Notes: generated by a model not told the origin, from the sequence alone. A stretch of DNA of 64,000 nucleotides from Thalassia testudinum (GCA_037157565.1 JAZHRO010000039.1:48856001-48920000); one strand, 5' to 3'. Shown: positions 34,492 to 47,527, counted from the stretch's first letter. Numbers and translations are program-made.

Positions 34492-35323
34492 AGGGTATCC
34501 CCCTCTTTGGAGTTACAAAACCTTTGATCTCGAGTTCTGAACACTTCAGAATCCAACAGTAGGAGGGCTCTTGTCCTAGTAGTTCCAAGACCTAAAAGTG
34601 ACTATATGCGTGCTTCAGTGCAACAAAATAGCAAAGTGTGCATACACCGAAAAAAAATATTTTTGAATTTTGAATCGCATGCCAAGTTTAAAAATCAAGT
34701 CCTTGGTTTTTAAATGTCTCTCCTTAACTTAAAGTCCTTTTTCAAGTCTAGATGTTGCTCATTCACACCTAAATGATCGTCCTAGAGGCAGGCAGCTTCT
34801 AGAAAGTATCTCATGCCTTTATATATATATATATATATATGCACAAACAAAGAAAATGATAAACAACCACAAAATAAAATAAAAACATAGATCTAAAGAA
34901 AAGGGAATAGGCTCCCGAAAATTATTACCTAACACGGGCCTAAAATAAAATCGGGGAACAAACCCCTAAAAATGTACCCCAGAACAACGATTTTCCAAAT
35001 GAATGTACTAAAATAAAGAGAAGAAAGAAAAGTAAAAATTATCTACAACTAAATGGGTGAGATGAAGATGTGGTCCTCTGGATATCTCCTCCAGTGGTGA
35101 AAACAAGGTCCACCAAGGCGTTGCTGAGGCCGTCGTGATGCTCCTTCTCCCATTGTTGCAACTCCATCGACGATGTCAAGGATCTCCTAATCTTTGAGGC
35201 TGGTGCGACAAGATGTCTCCAAATACGCGTACCTCGCACCAAACAGATAATCGAATTGAAATATGCCTCAAGTAAAATGTGAACAAATAATTAAACAAAT
35301 GCGAGTCTAACAGGCTCATTGCC
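34492..35323 (-). other. Leader of element E
   Basis: Non-coding apart from a 67-codon minus ORF (35242-35039) of unknown meaning. A TA microsatellite lies at 34819-34840. It ends at the PBS. No similarity seen to the leaders of A, B or D. Confidence 0.5.
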
Positions 35324-35341
35324 TCCCTGGCAATGGCACCA
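35324..35341 (-). other. Primer binding site of element E (tRNA-Asp type)
   Basis: The minus strand reads TGGTGCCATTGCCAGGGA, a mutated complement of the tRNA-Asp 3' end. About ten bases separate it from the TG of the LTR. Confidence 0.75.
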
Positions 35342-35351
35342 TTTAACGAGT

Positions 35352-36908
35352 TGATTTTCGCTTTCGTTAATGATGATTAAGAAGATTTGTCATTGTATTT
35401 CTAAGTGGTGGATAAATCGACTAATCAAAACAATTAAAAATTAACCACTCGAAAGAGTGGGTCGTATCCACAGGGAGACACTAGCCTATCTAAACTCGCA
35501 AAAGTCACAAACAATTGTTCACCAAAAATTTCCCCCAAACACTGAGTCGAAATCCCCTCTGAAATATGGTAACAATTGCTAGATATGTTGAATGAGCATT
35601 TTATGTAAAACATGAGGATTGTACCATAAAACATCCACAATTAAATATTAATTAACCAAAAATTAGAATGGTGGCAATGGCATTGCATGTAATAACTAAT
35701 TGAGGAGAAAATAGAGCATTCCCTTCAAGCTTGGCATGCGTAAAAGATAGGCCACGGCAGGAGGTGAAACTTGGCATAGGAGATGAGTGAGGTGAGGGCT
35801 TCGTGATGGTGGTCACGGCGAAGTGCGGGGTGGCCCGAGGTCACCGGACGGAACAAAGAGGGGTGGCGGCGATGGGTTGCTTACTACTGCTATGAAGCAA
35901 GTCAACACACGAGCTGGAGGCGAGGAGGCGCAGGGGGATGCACGCGTGCGTGGGATGGTTGCTGCGCATGGTGTGGGAGGTTGCTGGAGGTGATGCTCGC
36001 TCGGGCGCACCGCTGGTCGCAGCAGCTGTGCGTGTGCGTGGTATGCTGCTCGGGCAGGCGGAGGTGCGGCGAGGGGGATGCACACGCTAGAGGCGAGGGG
36101 GAGTGCAGGGGCACATGCACGCTGCTACGTCTATGGCTAGTGTGTGCGCAGGAATGGCGAGGAAGCGCAACGAGGCGTTGCTTGCCTACGTGCGGTGGAG
36201 CCGAAGGGCGGTCACGCGGGCTATGCGTTGGGTTTGTTTTTAAGGTGAAGAGAAATAGAGGAAGAAGAAAAAAGAAGAAGAAGAAGAAGAAGATGGCATT
36301 GGTGGTGCGTGGACAGGGGGTGATCTGGTGGTTGCACGGTGATGGTTGCGTTGCCATCGGAGACGCACGCGCACGGTGATGGCTGAGCCCACCGGATTGG
36401 CGCGGCGATCTGTCACCCCGCTGGCCCACGGTGTGGCGATGCTCAACCTTGGGGACCACGGTGGTGGAGTGGAGTACACGGTGGTGGAGTGGGGCGGTGT
36501 CTCCCCGAGCACGGTAGCAGCTGCCCCTCTCTTGTAGCCGTGTGCATCGATTTGAAATGGAGAGACGAGAGCAGATCCACTTCTCACAGCCATTAAGGAG
36601 GTATGGCTGGAGGAGGAGAGGCAGAGGCGTTCCTACAAACAAGAAGATGAGAAATATAATAAACATTGGCTTATTTATAGAGAAATCCTTATAAAATATC
36701 TAATTGCATGTATTATATATAATTCCCACTAAATGCAAACTAAATTAAAAACCATGCATGCTAACACCTAATTTACATAAAAATGTGATGCATGCAACAA
36801 ATCTATAATTAATGTATTTATATCCTAATGCATGCTAAATGCATGTTAAAATTAACTTAATGTCTAGGCATTTAAATACCTAAATAGCCCACAAATATAG
36901 GCTAATCA
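35352..36908 (-). mobile_element. 5' LTR of element E
   Basis: Placed by the PBS on its left and a TG start (minus TGATTAGCC) at 36908. CTATAAATAA (36671-36680, minus) is a TATA box, followed by a GC-rich transcribed region; the plus-strand GA-repeat near 36255-36295 is TC in sense. The GTCGTATCCACAGGGAG block (35461-35477) is the plant LTR end signature. No partner LTR is in the window. The right flank lies inside LTR Y. Confidence 0.65.
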
Positions 36909-37800
36909 TAGCTCTCCAATTCGACCAATCCCCCAGTAGCTGCTGCACGCAGAAGGAAGCAGGACGTATAGTCCCACATCGTTAGTTGAAGACCTCCTGA
37001 AGCCGCATAAATTGAATTTGTGCCTGGGGCTTATCGCCATAGACACAAGGGGTGAGGTCCCTCCTCACACGCACCACCCGACCGCCTAAGCCTCTCTCAC
37101 TCCTCGCTCACCACCCACTGCCGGTGAGCCTGAACCCAAGTACGGGCTTGACCCAAATACTCAATTACTCATTACTGTGGAAGGCTCTAGGAGAGCAGAG
37201 CCCAGAGAGAGAGAGAGAGCATAGGGATAGGGGGGTTTTTGCTCTCATTGGTACTTGTGCAACCCTTAATCGCAGAAAGGAGCAGAGAAAGAAAGGAGAA
37301 GAGAAGGAGAGCAGTAGAAAAGGCAAAGAAGAAAGAAAGAGTTCTAAAGAAGAAGAAGAAAGGAGAAGAAAGAAGAAGTCTGTAGAAGAACCAAAGAGAA
37401 GAAGAGAGACCCTTAAGTCTCTTGAAAAAGCACTGTAGCATCAGACGTTTAAGATGTCTGATCCTATCATCAAACATCTGATTTGAGCTTCTTAACTTAA
37501 TTGATATTGTGCATCTATTTGCTATTATTGTGAGGAGTAATTGGTGATTCAAATCACCATTTTACCCTCTTCTTTTTGCACATTACTACTTGAAATTATT
37601 GCTATATCATTTTGAATTAATTCTGATTGCAATTGCTCATATTTTTTACTTAGAATTGTGATTTTGAGATTGAATTCCTACTTGCTCCCTACGTTCGACC
37701 TCAGCCTTCAACTTCGAGTATAAATTTTATTTATTTTTCGCACTGATTCGAACTGTACTACAGCAAGACAATTTTAAAACCCGTTGCAAAGCGATTAACA
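36909..37800 (+). mobile_element. Right part of a C-like LTR (Y)
   Basis: Contains TAGTCCCACATCG (36970), GAGAGAG leader, AGGGGGGTTTTTGC, GA-rich tract, CATCAGACGTTTAAGATGTCTGAT (two motif halves), CCTACGTTCGACCTC and an end GCGATTAACA. The order matches LTRs C and X. Its left part is missing where element E abuts. Confidence 0.65.
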
Positions 37801-39123
37801 ATCACCCACACGACCTTCATCTTCTCCACCTCCGGCGACGCTTCGGCATAGCCTCCAGCTCGCTACACTTCACTAAATGCCTCGTCGCCACTTCCACAAG
37901 CTTCGTTGTGCCACCCTTGTCAAAAGCCCTCTCATAATTTGGGCTTTCACCCACTAAATCACCTCACCACCGTCACTTGCACGCACCTTCACCAAGGTTG
38001 CTGGACCTCCACACCCACTCAAACACGATGCCACCACCCTCAACGCACTCGCTGTAGTCCGACGAAGCTTCTAAGCCAATTTAATTGGGCCACCAAGCTG
38101 TGTTCTTGCTTTTAAGGTGACCACCGGACCTCCACCGCCACCTCGACTTCGCCAACATCATCAGCAATCATCCAGCCATAACACCTCTAGGCAACACCCT
38201 CAGGCCTCGCGGTTTACTCCCAGGTGCATCTCCATGTCTACAATCAAGGCCTTCATCTGCAGCTGCTGCTTCAATTGGAGCCTTCATCATCTACAGCTGC
38301 ACAAGAAGAAGATTGCGTGGATAGTCCCACATCGACAAACGCAGAGCCTGCGACTACGCATAAAGGTGTTTTATGCCCCCGACCCCTCACCCAAGACATG
38401 GGGGTTGGGTCCCCAACCATCCCTTACTCGCTTACCCGACTGAGCACTCCTCACTTGCGACCCACGCCCACAAGCCTGGTCCTATTCATGCTCGGTTACC
38501 CGCCCGATTACCTGACTAAACCCGAGCCTCTGAGAAAAGAAGAGGAAAGAGAGAGAGGGGGGGTTTTGCCCTCTGCTGCTCTCTCTACACTTAGCCGATT
38601 TCAAAGGAGGCCTTTGCCTCTGTGCTATGGTTGCTTCTCCCTTGAGGCATGAAGGAAGAAGGAAAGAGAGGAGGCCTTTACCCCTTCTATTGAAGCTAAG
38701 TCCTAAGCACTTAAGGCATCTGATGCCTTGTGCATTCATCTAACCCCTATTGGTGCCTTAGTTTTGAATATATTGAGATATTGGTTGACATGGGATATTT
38801 GATTGAGAATTACTATTCAAATATTTAAGATACTTAAGCTTAACTTCAAAGGTTTAATTGGTGATTCAAATTATCATTTTAACTCATTCTTTTTACACTA
38901 TGATACTGGATTTCATTTATATATCATTTTGAGTTATTCTAAATAAAGTTTTGATTATAATTACTTATATTTCTTGTCATTAGTGAGATTGAATTGCTAG
39001 TACTTGCTTCCTGTGTTCAATCTCAGACTCTTCTTTGATTCTGAGTTATAAATTTAAATGATTTGAGCGATTTTGTCCTAGACTATGACGCAATTATTAA
39101 ACAACAACGAATTCACTTAAACA
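37801..39123 (+). mobile_element. Right part of another C-like LTR (Z)
   Basis: A CT-rich stretch (37801-38310), then TAGTCCCACATCG (38323), CGCATAAAG, a GAGAGAGGGGGGGTTTTGC leader, ACACTTAGCCG, CCTGTGTTCAATCTC and an end CACTTAAACA at 39123. It starts where Y ends, as if Y inserted into Z. Confidence 0.6.
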
Positions 39124-39560
39124 CAATTAGCAATTTATTTTTCCTTCTTTCTTGTTCAAAACAACATTAGATCAATGAAATATTATTTCACGATCTGCTG
39201 ACCTTCCGACGATTCAAAAACTAGGGGCATTGGGTCCTAAACACTAACGATGGGTAAAGTTGAAAGTAGTCTATTTTCTTGGTTATTAAGCCTACAACGC
39301 CTAACTAACCTTAATGAGAGCATTAACACATGGCACAAAATTTAAAGAAGAGAAACAGGATGTGAAAGTAACAAATATGCGAGGCAAACAGCAAAAAAGT
39401 AGGAAAAACTAATTACTGGATATCAGCATAGTCCACAATCATTAGTTTACTTACAAGATTTATAGGAGCCAAAGATGTATATAAAATAGACTTACATCAA
39501 AAGCAAGACCCAACCACAAATATTTACAATAATCACAAAGATGGCCTACAACATAGAGTC
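39124..39560. other. AT-rich sequence, nothing recognised
   Basis: No ORF, repeat or motif of note on either strand. Confidence 0.4.
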
Positions 39561-40326
39561 ATAAAAGTACAACTCCACAACAATTATCACCTAACTACTC
39601 CAGGTCCTCCGTCAATCTAAAACCCACAAAACAAATGGCCTAATTCACCAAGCAAGTCGTAGAGACGAAGTCAACAAGGAGGTCTTGTAACAACTCAGTA
39701 GGAGGGTTCACACAAATCCCTAGATGACGTGCCTCCACCATCGTTGTCTCTAAGCGCCATAAAGTCTTGTAAAATCATTAATCTGCCCATCTGAGGAATT
39801 GGTGTCGTTCCCATGAGAGCTGGAAATCGCTACACCATGGCATTGGATCCCAAAAGTAGGTCACAAATATGGGATGAGCCAACTAGCCTAGTAGAGACAA
39901 AACCACATCATTACCAACAAGAGAAGATGAGTAGCGTGCGGGTATCTTCACCACATGCCAACTAATAAGCTAACACTGGTCGTCCGACAGTTGTCCTAAG
40001 ATTTATTATCATTGTTCAATTCTTACTCACATCAATGGTCAGATTCTCGAGAATCAACCCTCTCTTGTATAGGTGATGGAGATATATTCTCCTCTTAAAT
40101 CACAGCTCAACAGTCCCTCCTTGATCAAGGAAGAGACTTACAGTACCAGTGGTCCTTGAGTAAAGCGTACCTATCCTTGTAATAGAAGAATGTTGCTAAC
40201 ATCAACTAGGAGAGTCGAGCCCACCTAGGCCAATGCCTCTAGGACATGAAGAGAAAGTTTAATTCAGTTCCATCGAGGTCAGGTCATTAATCATTCAGAT
40301 CATTGATAGTAGGGTTAGTCAGATGT

Positions 40327-40526
40327 TTAACAAACCACACCAATGATCCCACTAGAACATATACTCTGGGTGTGCCCTCTCAACTCGCCTTCAGGTCTGA
40401 AGCCATGACTTATACCCTTCTAGTGGGGACTGGCCAAAAGCTTAACAGGCCACACCAATGCTCTTGTTAAAGCATGGTACTCTAGTTATGCCCTCTCAAC
40501 TCACCATCAAGTCTAATGCCATGACT
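40327..40526. repeat. Two-unit tandem repeat, period about 114 bp
   Basis: Both units contain CCACACCAATG, then TATGCCCTCTCAACTC or TGTGCCCTCTCAACTC and GCCATGACT. The units begin at about 40329 and 40443. Confidence 0.65.
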
Positions 40527-41938
40527 AAAATCCCACATGCTCATACATGCACCATCATATCGAGTCAGATTCGGGTACTTGCGAGTACCTCAACTCAATG
40601 ACAGCCCACGGTCTATCACTGCAATTGAGAACTATCTAAGTTCCAAGATTTTACCTCAAGTAGCCGCTAGCTACTGCAAGTTCTCGAGTCTCTAACCTGT
40701 AACAGTGATCCCTTGGTTCACGAGGTCAAGGTGTCTAGCCATGCAGATCCACCTATCATGACCTAATCATCATTTGATTCAATCTCTCATCCAATACCAG
40801 GATTTATTAATCCTATGGACCTACTAAATCTCTTGGGATTTCACTTAAGCCCCTAAGATCCAATAATAGAGTCATTTTCATCATTAGATCTAAATTTAGA
40901 CCATGAATTAGCCTGCTGGAATTTGATTTTAGTTCTTATTGAGGGCCTTTAATTCAATTTGAGACTACATAAGTCTTACCAGATGTCTAATAAATGTGCT
41001 AGACATCCAATAATGCCAATTAAGTCATCTAGCATTCTAGTCAAACGTCTCTTGGAGTGGGTGTTAGAACCCATTTCTTTTCTCAATTTATCAAACATCC
41101 AAGGGTGCAGTTAGATGTGTGGGGGGGCTATCAAACGTCCCCTAGAATGCTCCCCCCTTGGTTTAATCCCTGTCACTCTATCGGATGGCTATTACAGAAT
41201 CAGTTAGCCATTACTGCATGATCGGTCATCTAATCTTATAATTAGATGTTCGTTGGGCGTTCCAAAAATCAAAATGAGTCTAGAATTGGAGATTTTGGCC
41301 TCCATCTTAATCACAATCATTTCCAAACACCACAAAACCAAATCTATAAATTCCTACCCATACTATGATCATGTTGAAAACATAAAATCCCATCTAACAT
41401 ATGTTCACAAGTTCTCATGGACATACTAAAACCTCATTCTAGCTCAGATGTTTAACATACAGTCAAATCCAATCATCCAGAAACACACAGAACATAGAAT
41501 CATCCCCTTGCTCTTACCGATTCTTCATGGGAATCAAAAGAGTAACATTTCCAAGGGATAGGGATCCATACCTTGGATTAGAGCTTAAGGTCTCCTTTCT
41601 TTGGGATAATTAACCTCCAATGGCTGCCTCTTCCTCCTTTGATTGAGTCCCCTACAGTCCCCTTTCTCTTGGCTCCAAGAGTGTAGCAACACCTTCCAAG
41701 ATCCCAGCATCCAAGTGCACCTCTTCCCCTCCCTCTTCTCTCCCTCAATCCTCCCTTAAACCCAAGAAAAGGCAAGGATTAGAAGGGGAGATGCAAATGG
41801 GAGTCAAAGATGGGTCGACCTTCAGGTTAGAAGCCTCAACAGCACATCTTCTTCTCAGATCTCTAGCAGGTGGGGAAATGAAGGAGAAGGAGGCTCGACA
41901 GTGAAGCATGGGAGGAGAGGGCGGTGGAAGTATCACAA

Positions 41939-41958
41939 GGGGGGGGGGGGGGGGGGGG
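41939..41958 (+). repeat. Run of 20 G next to a GA repeat
   Basis: Twenty uninterrupted G, followed by a GAGAGAGG tract to about 41986. Could form G-quadruplex or slip during sequencing, so the exact length is uncertain. Confidence 0.85.
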
Positions 41959-42240
41959 TGAGAGAGGGAGAGAGAGAGAGAGAGAGCTTTGTTGAGTCAT
42001 TTTTATCTCCTTAGCATTTTATATAAATTATGGAAATTACACTTGCCCCTTTCCAGTTAATAAGTGAAGTTAAGAGGTGAGCCACCAATTCATGTCCTAC
42101 AAATAGCCCCTCACATAGCCGTTGTCAGCGATCCTTATAAAAAATCAAGTCTTCCAAGACAAGATAAGATATTAGGTTCATAAACCAATCATTAGCGACT
42201 TGATAGGGGTTTGATTAGGTGTAAAGTAGTTATTAAAAAT

Positions 42241-45011
42241 TTAAACCCTTACATATTAGAGGGTGGAGTAGTAGGGACAATGGTCTTCCAAGTTTTTTCA
42301 TTATATTGTGAATTAGTACATCATATATAATCTTTAATGCTAATCCTTAGTCTATAGATTTTACCTCTTCCCAACCCCCCATTATGCCAAAATATCATCC
42401 TTGTAGAAGTAACAATTGCATCAAACATCCAATTAATGATGAACACAATAATCAAGGCAACAAATTGAATCACTAAAATATCAAAGCAAGCACCATACAA
42501 AAGAATGCCAATTTCTATGTGGAAAATCCCAATTAGCAATTATGGAAGAACTCTAGGAAAAACTCAGAGGTTCACTAAAATAGAATGAATACATGAAACA
42601 CCTCATAAGGAGAGCTCCTCATTGTCACTCAACCGCCTCTATTTATCACAAGATTCTAAGAATCCATGCTTATTATGACTCTAATTGTTTCTTATTTAAT
42701 TAATCCTCATTAGGAGTGGCCCTTATTTCTGACAATCTTCCCTCAACTTGAACCCATTGCCATTTTCCCAAGTCTGTACATCTCATTTTCTAAAATTTGA
42801 TAGGAGCTTCACTATCCTCACACATCCAACAAGTATATGCCATCTACAAATCAATGTCTTCGCATGTCCATCATTAGCTTATTCCATTTGTTTGACCTTA
42901 ATCCCCTCTAATCATTCTCAGTGATAGACGAATAGCATTGGTTTTATGATATGTTGTATTATGAACCAAATCTTGCCAATTCGCATCATCACCACGCATT
43001 TGATGGATGACCAATTGGTGGAGGGTCTCCTTTGGTGCAATCCCCCAATCACTTCAACCTAAATTAATTAAAGTAATTATCAATTAAGGGTAATCAATAG
43101 CTTAAAGGATGGTTGGAAAAATACAAGTTATAATGATTGGCATGGAAAATAAAACCTCAAAAGATGAAAAATTTTACTATTAATCCAGTTACTTAGTCTT
43201 CATAGCCAGCTATATTAAGGTGGGAACTTGGAAAACTACGACAAGCCCGAGTAACCAGCTACTCAAGAATCAGAACTAGCTATACATGTAGGCTATACAC
43301 TCTTGACCAATAGGAATTTTGCATGGCAATCTACATCATTCTCAAGACCTACGAGTCAAATGTGTTCTTAAGAAGATAGACATATACCTTCTATATAAAG
43401 TCATGGAGGAGATCACTTAAATGCAAAAATTACACTAGAAACTTGCAGACTGAAGCATTGCTCAGGTATCCCACTATGCAAAGGAATTACCCAAAGAATT
43501 GATGACCAAGTTACAAATCAAAGGAGAGCTGGATACAAGGGATGTTCAGGACTTCATGGAAGAGGTCATTACTTGATAGGAACAAATTAACATATGGAAC
43601 CAAGCCCTTATTTAATTAATTTAGCATATGATGTGCCTCATTGAAGAAGCTTCATATACCAAAGAGATTGAGCATTCCACTAGATCCACGATGAATCTAA
43701 ATAATTACTAATAACTCTATGATGGGTTTTACAGTTTCTTTGACAAGTAGAACATGCTATCTCTTTCTCTAGTTATTTAGTTCAATCCTTCCAAATTTCT
43801 TTGATTTGATTTAGTTGTACAATAGTATCAACTATCTGTAAAGTTTCCTTAAGGACTATAAGGATTAGGAGGATAATCTAGGATGTGTAATCCAAGGAAA
43901 AATTAGGAACAAAAGCCCAAGCTTCCAAAGGTTAAAAGATTCAGAGTAGCCAACTATTCAAGGAGAACTAAGCTAGGATTAAACCTAGGGATGTAGCACC
44001 CAGCCACCACTTGGGTTGGAGTTGGCTACTCATACACTAAAAGGGGAAAATAAATTAAGGAATTAAGCTACTCAACATGAGATTTGAGTTGATGAGTTGT
44101 GAACCAGCAAACAAGAATAACTAGGATATGAACCCCAATAGAGCAACCAACTACCAAGGAAGGCTAGAGTCCACTATCCTAGCATGGAAAAGGTTCTTTA
44201 GAGATGGATATAGTGCTTTTAATTTTTTGTAAGCAAGACCCACCTTATAAATCATAAGTGAATATGAACACTACGATATGGTAGGGAGGACCCTCCATAA
44301 TTTTACCTAAACCAATAACCCAATGCTAGGACATATAATATACAAACCCACTCGGTGAACCAATGTCACTTGGAGGTAATGATCCATTATAGAAGTATTA
44401 GAATTAATTTAGGAGTGCTATGGTTGAAAACTTCCAAAAGAGAAGCAAAACCAATTGACTTGTTGAGCTTCTTCTTGGAAGATGTACCAACATGACACAT
44501 GAGACGTGTTCAGCCAAAGGAAATGATTTGTAAGACTGGCTGAGGGGCCATGATTTTTGTTCATCCACTCCCTTAGCCTAAACTTAAAGAATGGATGTTG
44601 GCAAAACTGACTCTAGTCGTAGGAGCTAAGGGGATTCGTCATATGGTATCGATAAGGTGTGTCAACAAGGGCCCACAAGTGTCAAGTAAATTTTGTTCAT
44701 TCGGTTAGAAAATAAGGATTTCTGATTAATTTTTAACTCCACAATACTTCAATCTCATATCCAAACTCTTCTTTTGATGGGGGATTCTAAGTTTAATCAT
44801 ATCAAATTAGATTGAGTTTTTTCACTTACCTTACCTCATAAATACAAACCCTCTACCAAACTAACCCTTGGGTTTATATTGGTACGTAATAGTATTCTCC
44901 TCGTAGTTTGTTCCGCTGGCTCGTCCTACCACTCGCTGCATCCAAACAATCGCAAAGTTAAATTTTCTGATTTTGTAGTATTATAAAGCCTACCGACATT
45001 ACTACCTCGCT

Positions 45012-45012
<1 letters not shown>
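42241..45012. other. Long stretch with no recognised gene
   Basis: AT-rich, no long ORF on either strand, no clear transposon domain. The minus 72-residue ORF at 42321-42539 is hydrophobic but unlike anything I know. Probably old decayed repeats. Confidence 0.4.

Positions 45013-45084
<72 letters not shown>
45013..45084. repeat. Poly(A) of 30 followed by (TA) microsatellite
   Basis: A run 45013-45042, then about 21 TA units. May mark the tail of an old retroposon inserted on the plus strand, but no body or target duplication was identified. Confidence 0.8.
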
Positions 45085-45087
<3 letters not shown>

Positions 45088-47320
45088 GCATGGATATTTC
45101 CAAATGCCACTCCAAAAATGAGACCTGTACCGTACCCAAAGATGCTGACATGCTTTGAGAATAATATAGCAAAGTTAAGTTAGAGAGCCGCTTCTCAAGG
45201 GGAGAAGGCCATTATGGTCATGAATCCAAAACCAAGCCATGTTGTCATGGGAGTCGACATCCATCTGTGACCGGTGGGGCTCCAATTGGAATTGCAACCT
45301 TCAGTTTGGGTAGTTCCTCATGGACCACATCGATCGAATTAGCATATAACAACCTGGTGCACACAACTCGTTAATTAGAGATATATGTACCGCCTCACAA
45401 CGAGAAGTAGTTCCTCCCTGCGAACTTAACTAATCTCCTGCCGGCTGCCGCTTCTGTCAACATCACACTTATTATGGCTGCAATATCATCCAACCCTTGG
45501 CAGCCCATAGAATCCACATGCAAAGCCTTATCTTGGTTGAATATCTAAAGCAGTTCTGCCAGGTATGGAATCTACGTTAAAGTCGCCCTACATGCATGTA
45601 AAATTTTATATCTTATATGAAAATTAGGAAACACCATTGTGTTACACAGATTATTTAACGTGTATGTATATGGTAAAAACCAATATCAACGCTAATTATC
45701 ACGGTGCAAGTATGCATACGTCAAATTAAATTAACAGTAATTAATTACCATTCATTGTAAATTGATAAATATCTCCATAATAGTTTCTCGAAAAAAACCA
45801 TATCTTAGTTCCCATGTTCAGAAACCAAAACTGATAGCTTATGTCAATGTTTAAACATTGAAATTGATATACCCAATTTCGATATTTTGTCAAATGTCGA
45901 AGATCGGTGTCGATCTTCATTTCATCAAATTCGGGTCACGTACCGGGCCTCTTCCCCTCCCTCCATCCACTGTCGCGCTGCAAAATAATTTAACATTAGT
46001 ACTGAAAACGCATCGTTAATTGCATGCTATTGGTGGATTCTCTTATTATTTTTTATTAATTGTCAAGATACTCTATCAGGTGAATTTAACGCACTTCAAG
46101 ATAACCTTTGGATTCCTTCAAATTTGACAGCTCAATTGCAAGCTTTCCACGGCGGGACGAGGGTTGCCCTCCGGACCGAGCGATGCACCCTGAAGGGAAC
46201 AGGTATAATAATCCAAAGCTCTTGTGATCAGTGACCTCACCGAGGCAGTACGTACGTACAGGTTGAGATTGGGGAAACGGAGTCGTGGGTGGGTGGGGAG
46301 CAGGGGCAGGAGCAGGAGCAGGAGCAGGAGGAGGCTCCTTTTTCTTTTGCAATCGCAAATGCCCGTATCGTAATAACGACAGGGGTCAACATCGAGGCCA
46401 TCTGCCAAAATCATTAACAGTTCAAGTACTGCCAACACCAAAGCACACCCCCCACCTCCGATCACGGTCTTGAGGAAGGAATGACAGTGCAGCACAGAAG
46501 GACATGTGAGTTTCCTCGTTGTCTTCTTTATGATCATCAAAGCACGGTTGGTTAAACAAACACAACAAAGCAAAGGCATTGTCAAGAAACAGTTGAAGTG
46601 GACATGTAAAATGTTTCATGCATTGTTGATTGACGGGATACTGCAGTGCAGGCAGAACATTGGGTAATGGTATGGCCCTACTTGACCCTGGCCTGCTCTT
46701 CTAGGAATCCGGTGAGGTTGTGGAGGATGGCGTTGCCGATTGCGAGGAGTGGAGTTGGTCAAGCAGGTTAGTGCATCTTGGGACGTGTGTCGTGTGGGGT
46801 GTGCGCGTTGTGTTCTTTCCACAATTGTGAACGTGGGTGGGTGCCTTGTGGGGGCGTAAGTGCTTGTGCACGAATCGTAACTGTTGGTGCCGGTTGTTCT
46901 ACTGCTAGTGCGTCGTCGTGGGTGTTGCTACTGTAGTGTGCATGTGCTGCTGTAGTTCGTGGGTGCTAGTGTTATGTGTGAGTCCTGTCGAAGGGGTGGG
47001 CCCGATATGAGAGCTTTCAAGTTGCCTATACCTTCTTACCCATTTGGTCTTTCCTTCATGCAGTGTACTTTCCAAACGCCGGCTTACGTTTACTCGAAGA
47101 TCCTTTGAAAAGAAAAGAATGATACGCATCTATCTCGTTCAAAAAGGAGACGTTGCGACCGATACTACACAAGCTACTCATTGCATTTCAGGATATGGGT
47201 GATTACAACATGTCGATCTATTGCAAATGCAATTGCATCGCAAAGCTATGTATCAATGAAAGGATTGGCATGGGCGAATCACATCCGTTGACGAGAGTGC
47301 ACCTAAGATGCCCAAATATT
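45085..47320. other. Low-copy-looking region without recognised repeats
   Basis: No LTR signature and no duplicate elsewhere in the window. It contains short protein-like minus-strand stretches (45395-45544; 46118-46585; 46678-46760) and a GGAGCA hexamer repeat at about 46299-46336. Could be a remnant of host intergenic or genic sequence. Confidence 0.4.
45395..45544 (-). CDS. Candidate last exon of an unrecognised gene
   Basis: The minus-strand frame, open from a TTTAG that could be a 3' splice site (45545-45549) to TGA at 45395-45397, encodes about 49 residues with a globular look: NQDKALHVDSMGCQGLDD, IAAIISVMLTEAAAGRR, KFAGRNYFSL. No start codon and no recognised family. The next protein-like stretch upstream on this strand is 46358-46086, with a Pro/Ala repeat and TYCLGEVTDHKSFGLLY. 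A joined gene model is speculative. Confidence 0.25.
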   Translation of the reverse strand: MFNQDKALHVDSMGCQGLDDIAAIISVMLTEAAAGRRLVKFAGRNYFSL

Positions 47321-47527
47321 TCAATGGGTGGAGTAATACTCACAACAGTCTTCGCAGCACTTTACTCCTTGTCTACTGTCTTGGATAACGCTCCTCCATC
47401 GCCAAGGCGTCGAGTACCTACAACCAATCAAGTAGAGAGAGAAAAATGAGTCAGAAGATGTGAATACTAATGCGGGATGAAAGTGACAAAAGAAATCCAT
47501 TGCCTCCCCAGCAACGGCGCCAAGAAC
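47321..47527 (-). mobile_element. Extra piece of D leader with PBS, outside the left D LTR
   Basis: Same length (207 bp) and about 94% alike by eye to 61469-61675. Includes a tRNA-Asp PBS at 47505-47522 (minus TGGCGCCGTTGCTGGGGA, closer to consensus than the right one). A leader belongs inside the right LTR of a minus-strand element, so its presence here implies a second element once lay to the left. It ends abruptly at 47321. Confidence 0.85.

Larger units (their letters stand above)
39561..42240 (-). mobile_element. Strongly decayed LTR, perhaps chromovirus-like
   Basis: Order of short similarities with the Tekay-like LTR: TAACAACTCAGTAGGAGG (like the TAACACGTCAGCAAAACGCTGAGTAG region), AAGCTAACACTGGTCGTCCGACAGTTG (like the GCTAACCCGCACTGGCACGCGGTCAGTTG region), scattered ACGTC half sites at 40980-41270, and a minus-strand TATATAAA near 42020. 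Weak and inferential; the boundaries are guesses. Confidence 0.35.

Noticed and set aside
35813..36666. Minus ORF of 254 codons and overlapping ORFs
   Set aside because: It lies wholly inside LTR E, and its composition (Ser, Pro, His, a poly-Phe from a TC repeat) is low-complexity.
39561..42240. Full chromovirus LTR with defined ends
   Set aside because: Only scattered short similarities; ends and target duplication not visible, so kept only as a low-confidence call.
42321..42539. 72-codon hydrophobic minus ORF
   Set aside because: AT-rich composition favours hydrophobic codons; no family recognised and no supporting context.
45013..45084. LINE or SINE 3' end
   Set aside because: Only a poly(A)/TA tract; no upstream body or flanking repeat could be identified.
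46118..46585. 155-codon minus ORF with a poly-Leu run
   Set aside because: The poly-Leu comes from a hexamer repeat read out of frame; another frame gives Pro/Ala. No evidence which, if either, is coding.
46678..46760. 27-codon minus frame with IGNAILHNLTGFLEEQARVK
   Set aside because: Looks protein-like but too short, with a stop upstream and no splice site found.
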